The notes beneath the pieces were generated by a model that did no database searches, was not told where the DNA came from, and saw only the letters and a list, made by a program, of their open reading frames with translations. From Symsagittifera roscoffensis (Eukaryota; Xenacoelomorpha; Acoela; Convolutidae): a stretch of 64,000 nt of DNA. The stretch covers positions 27,897,649 through 27,961,648 of the forward strand of contig NC_087063.1 in NCBI RefSeq assembly GCF_963678635.1. Reading direction: 5' to 3'. The translations under genes and the position numbers were made by a program. Of the stretch, positions 44,711-56,742 are shown piece after piece (the first letter of the stretch is position 1; each line of letters opens with the position of its first letter).

Positions 44711-45101
44711 CAGTGGCGGATCCAAGATTTTCTGGAGGGGGGCGGATTTTCAGAAAATTTTAGAAAATTTTGTCGACCTTTTTTCATGTCAACCAAATGG
44801 AATTCCGAGCTCTCGCAAAGCGCTAAAAAGACCTTATATTGGCCAAATTTTCTGCGCAGCAGGCCAAACAGGCCAAAAAAGCGTTTTTAGGCATTTTGGA
44901 AAACTCTGACCAGAAAATTGCTTTTTTTTGGGCGCGCACTCCCCTCAAAATTAGTTTATATTGGCGCTGAATTTTTAGAGTCCATCGCCAAAAATGGGTA
45001 TCTCAAAATAGTATCAAGGGGGACCCTTTGGGTCGGCAGGGACTCGAAACCCTGAAAAGAGAAGCGTCCGCCCCTCCATCCCCCCTCTAAATCCGCCCCT
45101 G
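44711..45101 (+). mobile_element. hAT-like MITE, complete, 8-bp target duplication
   Basis: 391 bp. Starts CAGTGGCGGATCCAAGATTT, ends AATCCGCCCCTG. Flanked by CTCCCACG at 44703-44710 and 45102-45109. The related site at 39626-39635 reads CCCTCCCACGG uninterrupted. Ends and duplication length are those of hAT elements. Confidence 0.9.
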
Positions 45102-45351
45102 CTCCCACGGTGATCTCTAGGATAGATGGACTTCTCAAAAAATCATGACAGCAGCCGCGGACATCAATTTTAGCTCAAAAACTTCTATGAAACTTAAAAC
45201 ATAGCCAACCGACAGTAGGAAAAGAGTCATGCACGCAAAAAAATACGGACTTGTGTTCTGAAAAACGTCAACTTTTGAAAATGACTTTAAACTTTAAGAG
45301 CAGTTTGTCTGAAAATCTGAATTTCTTTTGATATAATAAATCCAATTTGAG

Positions 45352-45732
45352 CAGAGGCAAATGTAGGATTTTCTCGAAGGGTTGGCGGATTCTCAACGAA
45401 AACATGCATTTGTCATATTTTTTTAGGTCGACCAAATTGATTGTCATTTCAAATCACTATAACGACATTGTTTTAGGCCACTTTTTCTGCGCCACTGGCA
45501 AGTTTTTGAGAACACAGGCCAAAAAAGGCGTTTTCAAGCTTTTACGGAAATTTTTAAGGGCTACCCCTTAAAAATTAGTATATTTTGGCGTCCAAGGCGC
45601 TTTAGAAAAACTTAGGGTCGGTCTGGGGCCGTTTCTTAGAATACTACCAAAGTGGGGACCCGCAGGGGCGGCAGGTTGTCGAATCCCTAAAAAAACGCGT
45701 ACGCCCCACCCACTCCCCTAATTCCAACACTG
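45352..45732 (+). mobile_element. hAT-like MITE, complete, 8-bp target duplication
   Basis: 381 bp. Starts CAGAGGCAAATGTAGGATTT, ends AATTCCAACACTG. Flanked by AATTTGAG at 45344-45351 and 45733-45740. The termini are more diverged than at 44711. Confidence 0.85.
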
Positions 45733-45960
45733 AATTTGAGAACACTGGATTAATAGGTAAATTTTTTATTCCGTTGCAAAATATGAAAATTAAAAACCAC
45801 TTTCAAAACTAGACGTCGATCTCATTTTCCGTGACCTGTTGTTTGCCTTTATTTTACTACAAAAGTAATAAATTTAATGTACAAAAAACCGAAAATCAAA
45901 CCGTGAAAAATGAAAATTGAGCAAGCCATGTACCAAAGGACATCACAGAAATATATTACA

Positions 45961-46989
45961 GAAAAGTTTTCAGCAACAATAATCAAGAAGGCTGAAAACA
46001 ACACAAGACTGACAATGGTTGTTTTACAATTGTGCAGACTACAAGCAAACGTTCAACGAGCTTAAGAGGTGGCAAAATTGTGACAAGGAACGACTGCCAA
46101 AAAAGCTGATTTGTCACTTCAGCTAGTCCCACAGGACAACATCAGAGAGAAAGTATCATTCACGTGAACATTTAGCATCAACGCCTGCAGGATAACTTCA
46201 ACTCAACACCAACCGACGCAGGGACATTCACATTAAATCAAATTTCGTTAAATAATGATTTAAATAGTACAGACGCCAATATGGACAGTTTTCTAAAGCA
46301 ATGAACAAACAGTTACAAATGGCAGAGCCAAACTGCGGACAATTATGCAGCAAGTCAAAACAAACAAATTAGATTTTTTTTCTAAAAACACTTCAGATGA
46401 ACACCAACATGCAGAAGGATCCGGGTACTATCTATTTCTGTAACCTGAAATAAGTCAGAAAAAAACTAGCCGAAACACTAATGGCATCAAAACTCCTCGC
46501 CTGCTCAAGAAAGCCGCTCCATTTATGGCCAATGACAGCAATTCATCTGTAGCATCGGTAGCACACGAGCCAACCAGATAGATGGCCTCAGTTATTAACA
46601 ATTGCATCGTTTTACAGCCTCAAGTTTTATATTGAGACAAGACGACCTGGAAGAAAAAAAACGCATAAATGGATAGAAAAATATGCGGTTGGGCAAAAAA
46701 AATGGGACAGCAAAAACTTAAAAACAGGATTCTAAACATGACGCACGCGGATACTACAAGCAAAGACAAGTCGAAAATCTTCTTATAATTTTGACTAACT
46801 GCATCTCAATCTTTTGCCCGGAGATGCATGAAATCAAATTTCAGTAACCATACGAAGCTCAACATTAGTTGCTTACTGAGCAAAATACATCAACAGATGA
46901 TTTAACGAGGAATCCAAACTACTACCAGTAGCAGGACCCATGCGACTACATACAACTCTCTGACTCGATCCATTTCGTATGCCCTGAAA
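45961..46989. other. Intergenic DNA, no gene seen
   Basis: Nothing recognised. Confidence 0.4.
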
Positions 46990-47200
46990 TTCGTCACCAC
47001 CTTCTTCCCGGTTTGGGCGACCGATCATAAAGTTTTTCAATACGCGTTTTTAGCGCCAATATAATCTAATTTTGTGGGGAGCGAGCGCCAAAATTTTTGG
47101 TTAAAAACTTTTAAAATGTGCCCAAAAACGGAGTTTTTTGGCCTGTTTTTGTCAAAAATACACATGCGGTGAAGAAAATTTGTTCAAAGTTAAGATATTT
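46990..47200 (+). mobile_element. hAT-like MITE relic
   Basis: Internal blocks only (TTTTAGCGCCAATATAATCT, CGGAGTTTTTTGGCCTG). Confidence 0.5.
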
Positions 47201-47649
47201 AATGTGTTTTAAAATTTTTGAAAAGTCAATGTGGTCGAACTAATGAACCGACTTAGGTGTAGCGACTGAATTAACATTTTAAACTTTGTTTATTTTGAGA
47301 TCGAACGTTAAACAAACCTTAAATTACGTGTAATTGAATTTTCGTTTTAACGAGAAAATGCCAAACTTTGGATTAAAAATGCCAAAATTTGTTGAATGTA
47401 ACTTAACGTGAACAATTTCGACCAAAAATTTCCGAAAAAAAACTAACCACAAAGCTGGGTCTCAGATCCCCAAACATTGTGATTACTTTTAAAAACACGG
47501 CTAGAAAACCTTAATTAAATATGTTTCCACAGACAATTATGTACTAAATCCATAAGAGATGAATTGACTCTTTCCTCGACTCTAATTGCTCATGCTCTGA
47601 AATAATAAATTAATATCTGAGTAAATTGAATGCGTTCAGGGCCTTACAG

Positions 47650-47805
47650 CAGCTAAATTATATCGTTAATGTTTGTCAAAAGTCTCTGGGCATCGGGCCT
47701 CTGGTTCCGTACTCTCCCGGAGATATTTTTGTTATCTCCCATTTTCTGATGCAGCGGAGGGTTCGGATCCGTCCTGAATGTCCCACTGGACCTTCCTTTT
47801 CCTCT
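47650..47805 (+). pseudogene. First segment (P) of the arrayed gene, unit 1
   Basis: 52 open codons after a CCTTACAG acceptor-like string, ending at TCCTCT|GTATTT. It contains KSLGIGPLVPYSPGDIFVIS and RRVRIRPECPTGPSFSS. It shows the ancestral left context of the segment, because in units 2-4 its first residues are replaced by the end of exon b. No domain recognised. Confidence 0.4.
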
Positions 47806-50593
47806 GTATTTTGCTAATAAGCACCTAGTCTTATCCTTTGTATTACGATAAAGAGGCTTCGTTTATCTTCTACATTCTTTCTCTTCTACATTCTACATCT
47901 TCTACATACTTTATTTTATCGACTATTTTCCGTCTTGCTCAGCTGTTGTGTTTCCCTGCATTTCAGGTCAAATTGGCCGTTTCTCGAATTTCTCAGAAAT
48001 GATCCAGTCCGAATCTAAATTTTGGAACATCCTGAAAATTTTGAACATTCTGAGCCTCCTTCTCACTGTAACTTCATGGACAACCCCTTTAACGTTGTTT
48101 TTGGCGTTCGGAAGGTTCGAGTGTGCCTTTGGGGGGAATGTCACGGTTAACTAAGACTAAACCAAACACGAAAGTCAAGTTGACTTAATTAGTCTGGCTT
48201 CACCTAATTTAACGTTAAGTTAAGTTAACTAGTTAACATCGAATTTTGTGTCGTTTTAACGTATCTTAACCTAATTTAACGTTAAATGGGAACTTGAGCC
48301 TAATAATACGCCTACACGTTACGTTTAGGTTGAATAAGGAACCCAGAAGTTTATTTCATTGAAGGTATTTGCACCAAGCGTAACGTTAGTCAACGTTAAA
48401 CTAACTACGGGAAACAAAGTTGAGCCCAGTCAGTTAGCCTCGCCTAATTTAACTTGAAGTTACGTTAAACACTGATTTCAGAAATTGTCGATACTTAACG
48501 CGCTTACAAATAAATAAACGTTAAATGAGAGTAAAACGATCAGGTTTGCTACACCTGAATTAACGTTAACTAACGTCAAGCAGTGTAATCTGAACTGAGC
48601 TTCCTTTAACCGACTTCAACCTATAAATTTATAAATTCGAAAAAAGATAACAAATCAAGCCGTAGAATTTGTGTGTGATAAAAGCACGATGAGGTTAAGC
48701 CAAACATCTTCGAAATTTTGCTTGATTCACAGCTATTTGCGTTTGTCACGGGGCATTTTGAAGCTAGATTCTAGAATCTTGCAAGTAATCATGTTAATGC
48801 ATGAGCATGTTTTGCTGGACTGACTGAAGTCTGAAAGCAATTTTAAGGTTTTGTTGTTTTGTAACATATTGATGTTTTGCTACTCCTTACTTACCGTTAG
48901 TTTATTTTGAACAATGTTAATATAGGTTAAAAATTGTGAGCCCTCTAGCGGGCGGTTTCTGAATTTTCTATAACTGAGTTAGTTTTTTATTAACAAATAT
49001 GGTACAGTCAAGCGTAGTGATTTCCCGATTATGCGGACCGAAATAAAAACTCGGGTCCCGCTACACCTAACGTACTCTAACTTAACGTTAAAATAAACTC
49101 GTTAAACGTTAAAAAACGTTAAACACTATTAACAACGTTAATAGTGCTTAATCAATTTACACGTTATTTAACGTTAAACAAGGTTAAACTGATAGCAGAA
49201 AACAAGTAGAACTAATAAGTATAATTGGAGTGTGGTCTGTATTCAGACAACTGCAAATTACTACTCGTCAGTAAGCAGAAAACAAGTACTAACTAATCAA
49301 AATAAGGTGAAAGCAAACTCTGAATATATAAAAAATTATTTTTTAATTTCTTCCTTGTCTCGATTCTGGTTGGTTATTACAGTTTTTGTCAGCTTAATGA
49401 CGAGTAAGAATACGCGGTTGTCTAAACACTGCTACGTAACCATTCTGTTTACACCATATTTAACGTCAAGTTAGATTGATCAATTAACCATTGAACTTGT
49501 TTCGTTTAACGTATCTACAATTAGCTTACCGTTAAATTAGGTTAAGACGTTTACAGAAACCAAGTTGAACCAAAGTATTTTGTCTAACTTGGCCAAACAT
49601 AAATGAACGTCATCATGTATACTTGTTGTTCAACGTTAAACCACGTTAAATTACGTGTATTAGCAAGTCCGATTTAAAGTTAATGCGAACCGAAACAAAA
49701 AACCCAAGATTAATGAAACTTTGTTACACATGATCTAACGTCATTTAACGTTCCACAAAAATAAATCAGGTAAAATTGCGTCACCTTCTTGCGGCCGTGA
49801 CAAATATTGCGGCCGTGGGAAAAACGCAGCATCATGGAAACTTTGTTACACGTGATTTAACGTTCACACAAGGTAAATCAGGAAAAACTGCCTCGCCCTC
49901 TTGCGGCAGTGGCAAAAATTCGTGTAGCGTCAACCTTCAGAATCATTTGATCGGGCGTGTTTCACATTTCAGTCAAACTCAATTCAATCTTCCAATCTCA
50001 CCAAAACTCATCAAAACATGACAGTGCCAGTGTCAGAACCGACAGGGACAGCATCTCAGCGAGAGTCACCGTGAAAACCTGGCTGACTCCAGACAAACTG
50101 TAAACACTTTCCACTTGTTCTTCTGTACCTTGTTCCGTGAGTCTTTAGCTGGTTACAGCTGTTTATTGTACCTTGTATTATGTAATTTTTACACGCTGTT
50201 TAACGTTAGCCAACGTTTTAAAAAGTTTCCATGATAGCTTATCTCTTAACCTTCGTAGACGCTTTTTAACTTTAAGCAAAGGAAAATAACGTTGAGTTAA
50301 ATGTATTCGCCCCCTTCTTGATCAGAGAGGCGCAATATCCGCCACAAATTCTAGTTAAGAAACTACTGGAGACTGGTGCGGCAGTGATTTTGAAATGGAA
50401 GAGGAGTAATGACTACTGATCCTCAGACAAGAACTTTCCACAGCTGAGCTTGGTGGAAAAGTATCTGGAAGACGTCGCAACAAGGGACTCAACTAACAGC
50501 GATCGAGGTGATGCTCTTGATGATTAAGATGGTGCTCCTGATTCTTCTACTGCTGATGAGTGTGGTCTTGGAGCCGGTTCTCCTCCGCTTTTC
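47662..50593 (+). repeat. Tandem unit 1 of 4 (2932 bp)
   Basis: Starts ATCGTTAATGTTTGTCAAAA. The left neighbour is unique DNA. Exon-like parts: P, Q (47967 on, with an early TGA here), a (49973-50099), b (from 50326). Contains MITE F at 49227-49441. Confidence 0.95.
49227..49441 (-). mobile_element. MITE family F in unit 1
   Basis: Inverted ends CAGACAACTGC and GCGGTTGTCTAAACACTGCT. Equivalent copies: 52122-52336, 55169-55297 (internally deleted), 58132-58346. It inserted before the unit was amplified. Confidence 0.75.
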
Positions 50594-50736
50594 ATCGTTA
50601 ATGTTTGTCAAAAGTCTCTGGGCATCGGGCTTCTGGTTCCGTACTCTCCCGGAGATATTTTTGTTATCTCCCATATTCTGATGCAGCGGAGGGTTCGGTT
50701 CCGCCCTGAATGTCCCACTGGACCTTCCTTTTCCTC
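49973..50736 (+). pseudogene. Exons a and b/P of unit 1-2, disrupted
   Basis: Exon a (49973-50099) follows a CACATTTCAG acceptor, is open in one frame (SARVTVKTWLTPDKL at its end) and stops at GTAAAC. Exon b (50326) continues in phase (EAQYPPQILVKKLLETGAAV), meets TGA at 50417, stays open beyond it, then has TAA near 50523 (GATGATTAA). Past that it runs in frame into segment P of unit 2, where the donor GT has become GC (CCTCTGCAT). Clearly the most damaged copy. Confidence 0.5.
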
Positions 50737-53637
50737 TGCATTTTGCTAATAAGCACCTTGTCTTATCCTTTGTATTACGACAAGAGGCTTCGTTTATCTT
50801 CTACATTCTCTTTATTTTATCGACTATTTTCCGTCTTGCTCAGCTGTTGTATTTCCCTGCATTTCAGGTCAAAATGGCCGTTTTTCGCATTTCTCAGAAA
50901 TGTTCCAGTTCGAATTTAAATTTTGGAACATTCTGAAAACTTTGAACATTCTGAGCCTCCTTCTCACTGTAACTTCATGGACAACCCCTTTAACGTTGTT
51001 TTTGGCGTGCGTCGGAAGGTTCGAGTGTGCCATCGGGGGAAATGGCACAGTTAACTAAGGCTAACTCAAACACGAAAGTCAAGTTGACTTAATTAGTCTG
51101 GCTACACCTAATTTAACGTTAAGTTAACTAGTTAACATCGAATTTTGTGTTGTTTTAACGTATCTTAACCTAATTTAACGTTAAATGGGAACTTGAGCCT
51201 AATAGTACGCCTACACGTTAAGTTTAGGTTGAATAAGGAACCCAGAAGTTTATTTCATTGAAGGTATTTGCACCTAGCATAACCTTAGTCAACGTTAAAC
51301 TAACTACGGGAAACAAAGTTGAGCCCAGTCAGTTAGCCTCGCGTAATTTAACTTGAAGTTACGTTAAACACTGATTTCAGAAATTGTCGATACTTAACGC
51401 GCTTACAATGAATTAAATGTTTAATGAGAGTAAAACGATCAGGTTTGCTACACCTGAATTAACGTTAACTAACGTCAAGCAGTGTAATCTGAAATGAGCT
51501 TCATTTAACCGACTTGAACCAATAAATTTACAAATTCGAAAGAAGATCACAAATCAAGCCGTAGAATTTGTGTGTGATAAAAGCACGTTGAGGTTAAGCC
51601 AATAATCTTCGATATTTTGCTTGATTCACAGCTATTTGCGTTTGTCACGAGGCATTTCGAAGCTAGATTCTAGAATCTTTCAAGTAATCATGTTAATGCA
51701 TGAGCATGTTTTGCTGGACTGACTGAAGTCTGAAAGCAATTTTGAGGTTTTCTTTTGTAACAAATTGATCTTTTGCTACTCCTTACTTAACGTTAGTTTA
51801 TTTTGAACAATGTTAAGTTAGGTTAAAAATTGTGAGCCCTCTAGCGGGCGGTTTCTGAATTTTCTATACCTGAGTTAGATTTTTATTAACAAATATGGTA
51901 CAGTCAAGTGTAGCGATTTCCCGATTATGCGGACCGAAATGAAAACTCGGGTCCCGCTACACCTAACATACCCTAACTTAACGTTAAAATAAACTCGTTA
52001 AACTTAAACAACGTTAAACACTATTAACAACGTTAATAGTGCTTAATCAATTTACACGTTATTTAACGTTAAACAAGGTTAAACTGATAGCAGAAACCAA
52101 GTAGAACTAATTAGTATAATTGGAGTGTGGTCTGTATTTAAACAACCGCATATTCCTACTCGTCAGTAAGCAGAAAATAAGTACTAAACAATCAAAATAA
52201 CGTGAAAGCAAACTTTGAATATATAAAAAATTATTTTTTAATTTCTTCCTTGTCTTGATTCTGGTTGGTTATTAGAGTTTTTGTCTGCTTAATGACGAGT
52301 AAGAATACGCGGTTGTCTAAACACTGCTACGTAACCAGTCTGTTTACACCACTTTTAACGTTAAGTTAGATTGATCAATTAACCACTGAACTTGTTTCGT
52401 TTAACGTATCTACAATTAGCTTACCGTTAAATTAGGTTAAGCCGTTTACAGAAACCAAGTTAAGCCAAAGTTTTTTGTCTAACTTGGCCAAACATAAAGG
52501 AACGTCATCATGTATACTTGTTGTTCAACGTTAAACCACGTTAAGTTACGTGTATTAGCAAGTCCGATTTAAAGTTAATGCGAACCGAAACAAAAACCCC
52601 AAGATTAATGAAACTTTGTTACACATGATCTAACGTCATTTAACGTTCAACAAAAGTAAACCAGGTAAAATTGCGTCACCTTTTTGTGGCCGTGACAAAT
52701 ATTGCGGCGTGGGAAAAACGCAGGATCAAGAAAACATTGTTACACGTGATTTAACGTTCACACAAGGTAAATCAGGAAAAATTGCCTCGCCCTCTTGCGG
52801 CAGTGGCAAAAATTCGTGTAGCGTCAATCTTCAGCATGATTTGATCGGGCGTGTTTCACATTTCAGTCAAACTCAATTCAATCTTCCAATCTCACCAAAA
52901 CTCATCAAAACATGACAGTGCCAGTGTCAGAACCGACAGGGACAGCATCTCAGCGAGAGTCACCGTGAAAACCTGGCTGACTCCAGACAAACTGTAAGTA
53001 CTTTCCACTTGTTCTTCTGTACCTTGTTCCGTGAGTCTTTAGCTGGTTACAGCTGTTTATTGTACCTTATATGATGTAATTTTATACACGCTGTTTAACG
53101 TTAGCCAACGTTTTAAAAAGTTTCCATGATAGCTTATCTCTTAACCTTCGTGGACGCTTTTTAACTTTAAGCAAAGGAAAATAACGTTGAGTTACATGTA
53201 TTCGCCCCCTTCTTGATCAGAGAGGCGCATTATCCGCCACAAATTCTAGCTAAGAAACTACTGGAGACTGGTGCGGCAGTGATTTTGAAATGGAAGAGGA
53301 GTAATGACTACTGATCCTCAGACAAGAACTTTCCACAGCTGAGCTTGGTGGAAAAGTATCTGGAAGACGTCGCAACAAAGGACTCAACTAACAGCGATCG
53401 AGGTGATGCTCCTGATGATGAAGGTGGTGTAACAAAGTTTCCTTGATGAGTAATGACTACTGATCCTCAGACAAAAACTTTCCACAGCTGAGCTTGGTGG
53501 AAAAGTATCTGGAAGACGTCGCAACATGGGACTCAACTAACAGCAATCGAGGTGATGCTCTTGATGATGAAGGTGGTGCTCCTGATTCTTCTACTGCTGA
53601 TGAGGGTGGTCTGGGCGCCGGTTCTCCTCCGCTTTTC
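50594..53637 (+). repeat. Tandem unit 2 of 4 (3044 bp)
   Basis: Same order as unit 1. Includes MITE F (52122-52336). Longer because of a 149-bp internal duplication of exon b sequence at 53301/53450. Confidence 0.95.
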
Positions 53638-53781
53638 ATCGTTAATGTTTGTCAAAAGTCTCTGGGCATCGGGCTTCTGGTTCCGTACTCTCCCGGAGAT
53701 ATTTTTGTTATCTCCCCTTTTCTGATGCAGCGGAGGGTTCGGATTCGTCCTGAATGTCCCACTGGACCTTCCTTTTCCTCT
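52867..53781 (+). pseudogene. Exons a and b/P at the unit 2-3 junction
   Basis: Exon a 52867-52993 ends at a consensus donor GTAAGTAC. Exon b starts 53221 and has TGA at 53312. A second copy of the exon b region begins at 53450 after the 149-bp duplication and is open from 53494 to the TAA at 53791, joining GAGSPP to LFIVNVCQKSLG across the unit boundary in frame (99 codons). Confidence 0.5.
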
Positions 53782-56598
53782 GTATTTTGCTAATAAGCAC
53801 CTTGTCTTATCCTTTGTATTACGACAAGAGGCTTCGTTTATCTTCTACATTCTCTTTATTTTATCGACTATTTTCCGTCTTGCTCAGCTGTTGTATTTCC
53901 CTGCATTTCAGGTCAAAATGGCCGCTTTTCGCATTTCTCAGAAATGTTCCAGTCCGAATCTAGATTTTGGAACATTCTGAAAACTTTGAACATTCTGAGC
54001 CTCCTTCTCACTGTAACTTCATGGACTACCCCTTTAACGTTGTTTTTGGCGTGCGTCGGAAGGTTCGAGTGTGCCATCAGGGGGAATGGCACAGTTAACT
54101 AAGGCTAAACCTAAAACGAAAGTCAAGTTGACTTAATTAGTCTGGCTACACCTAATTCAGCGTTAAGGTAAGTTAACTAGTTAACATCGAATTTTGTGTT
54201 GTTTTAACGTATCTTAACCTATTCAACGTTAAATGGGAACTTGAGCCTAATAGTACGCCTACACGTTAAGTTTAGGTTGAATAAGGAACCCAGAAGTTTA
54301 TTTCATTGAAGGTATTTGCACCTAGCATAGCCTTAGTCAACGTTAAACTAACTACGGGAAACAAAGTTGAGCCCAGTCAGTTAGCCTCGCCTAATTTAAC
54401 TTGAAGTTACGTTAAACACTGATTTCAGAAATTGTCGATACTTAACGCGCTTACAACTAATTAAACGTTAAATGGAGTAAAACGATCAGGTTTGCTACAC
54501 CTGAATTAACGTTAACTAACGTCAAGCAGTGTAATCTGAAATGAGCTTCATTTAACCGACTTGAACCTATAAATTTACAAATTCGAAAGAAGATAACAAA
54601 TCAAGCCGTAGAATTTGTGTGTGATAAAAACACGTTGAGGTTAAGCCAAACATCTTCGATATTTTGCTTGATTCACAGCTATTTGCGTTTGTCACGAGGC
54701 ATTTCGAAGCTAGATTCTAGAATCTTTCAAGTAATCATGTTAATGCATGAGCATGTTTTGCTGGACTGACTGAAGTCTGAAAGCAATTTTGAGGTTTTGT
54801 TTTGTAACAAATTGATGTTTTGCTAATCCTTACTTAACGTTAGTTTATTTTGAACAATGTTAAATTAGGTTAAAAATTGTGAGCCTTCTAGCGGGCGGTT
54901 TCTGAATTTTCTATACCTGAGTTAGTTTTTTAATAACAAATATGGTACAGTCAAGTGTAGTGATTTCCCGATTATGCGGACAGAAAAGAAAACTCGGGTC
55001 CCGCTACACCTAACATACCCTAACTTAACTTTAAAATAAACTCGTTAAACTTAAACAACGTTAAACACTATTAACAACGTTAATAGTGCTTAATCAATTT
55101 ACACGTTATTTAACGTTAAACAAGGTTAAACTGATAGCAGAAAACAAGTAGAACTAATAAGTATAATTGGAGTGTGGTCTGTATTCAGACAACTGCAAAT
55201 TACTACTCGTCAGTAAGCAGAAAACAAGTACTAACTAATCAAAATAAGGTGAAAGCAAACTCTGAATACGCGGTTGTCTAAACACTGCTACGTAACCATT
55301 CTGTTTACACCATATTTAACGTCAAGTTAGATTGATCAATTAACCACTGAACTTGTTTCGTTTAACGTATCTACAATTAGCTTACCGTTAAATTAGGTTA
55401 AGCCGTTTACAGAAACCAAGTTAAGCCAAAGTTTTTTGTCTAACTTGGCCAAACATAAAGGAACGTCATCATGTATACTTGTTGTTCAACGTTAAACCAC
55501 GTTAAGTTACGTGTATTAGCAAGTCCGATTTAAAGTTAATGCGAACCGAAACAAAAACCCCAAGATTAATGAAACTTTGTTACACATGATCTAACGTCAT
55601 TTAACGTTCAACAAAAGTAAACCAGGTAAAATTGCGTCACCCTTTTGTGGCCGTGACAAATATTGCGGCGTGGGAAAAACGCAGGATCAAGAAAACATTG
55701 TTACACGTGATTTAACGTTCACACAAGGTAAATCAGGAAAAATTGCCTCGCCCTCTTGCGGCAGTGGCAAAAATTCGTGTAGCGTCAATCTTCAGCATGA
55801 TTTGATCGGGCGTGTTTCACATTTCAGTCAAACTCAATTCAATCTTCCAATCTCACCAAAACTCATCAAAACATGACAGTGCCAGTGTCAGAACCGACAG
55901 GGACAGCATCTCAGCGAGAGTCACCGTGAAAACCTGGCTGACTCCAGACAAACTGTAAGTACTTTCCACTTGTTCTTCTGTACCTTGTTCCGTGAGTCTT
56001 TAGCTGGTTACAGCTGTTTATTGTACCTTATATGATGTAATTTTATACACGCTGTTTAACGTTAGCCAACGTTTTAAAAAGTTTCCATGATAGCTTATCT
56101 CTTAACCTTCGTGGACGCTTTTTAACTTTAAGCAAAGGAAAATAACGTTGAGTTACATGTATTCGCCCCCTTCTTGATCAGAGAGGCGCATTATCCGCCA
56201 CAAATTCTAGCTAAGAAACTACTGGAGACTGGTGCGGCAGTGATTTTGAAATGGAAGAGGAGTAATGACTACTGATCCTCAGACAAGAACTTTCCACAGC
56301 TGAGCTTGGTGGAAAAGTATCTGGAAGACGTCGCAACAAGGGACTCAACTAACAGCGATCGAGGTGATGCTCTTGATGATGAAGGTGGTGTAACAAAGTT
56401 TCCTTGATGAGTAATGACTACTGATCCTCAGACAAAAACTTTCCACAGCTGAGCTTGGTGGAAAAGTATCTGGAAGACGTCGCAACATGGGACTCAACTA
56501 ACAGCAATCGAGGTGATGCTCTTGATGATGAAGGTGGTGCTCCTGATTCTTCTACTGCTGATGAGGGTGGTCTGGGCGCCGGTTCTCCTCCGCTTTTC
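53638..56598 (+). repeat. Tandem unit 3 of 4 (2961 bp)
   Basis: Shares the 149-bp duplication with unit 2 (56262/56411). Its MITE F copy (55169-55297) has lost about 90-105 bp between two GAATA strings. A patch around 55141-55335 resembles units 1 and 4 rather than 2. Confidence 0.95.
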
Positions 56599-56742
56599 AT
56601 CGTTAATGTTTGTCAAAAGTCTCTGGGCATCGGGCTTCTGGTTCCGTACTCTCCCGGAGATATTTTTGTTATCTCCCCTTTTCTGATGCAGCGGAGGGTT
56701 CGGATCCGTCCTGAATGTCCCACTGGACCTTCCTTTTCCTCT
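55828..56742 (+). pseudogene. Exons a and b/P at the unit 3-4 junction
   Basis: Exon a 55828-55954 with donor GTAAGTAC. Exon b from 56182 with TGA at 56273, second b region from 56411, open 56455-56754 across the unit boundary. Nearly identical to the unit 2-3 junction. Confidence 0.5.

Larger units (their letters stand above)
43848..45960 (+). repeat. Dispersed repeat H, copy 2, carrying three insertions
   Basis: Matches copy 1 (39285-39740) at its left and copy 3 (62370-62720) at its right. Interrupted by a hairpin-family copy and two hAT-like MITEs. No coding frame seen. Confidence 0.7.

Noticed and set aside
49232-49474. 80-codon frame repeated at 58137
   Set aside because: Lies across MITE F; its presence in two units reflects duplication, not selection, and it is broken in the other two.
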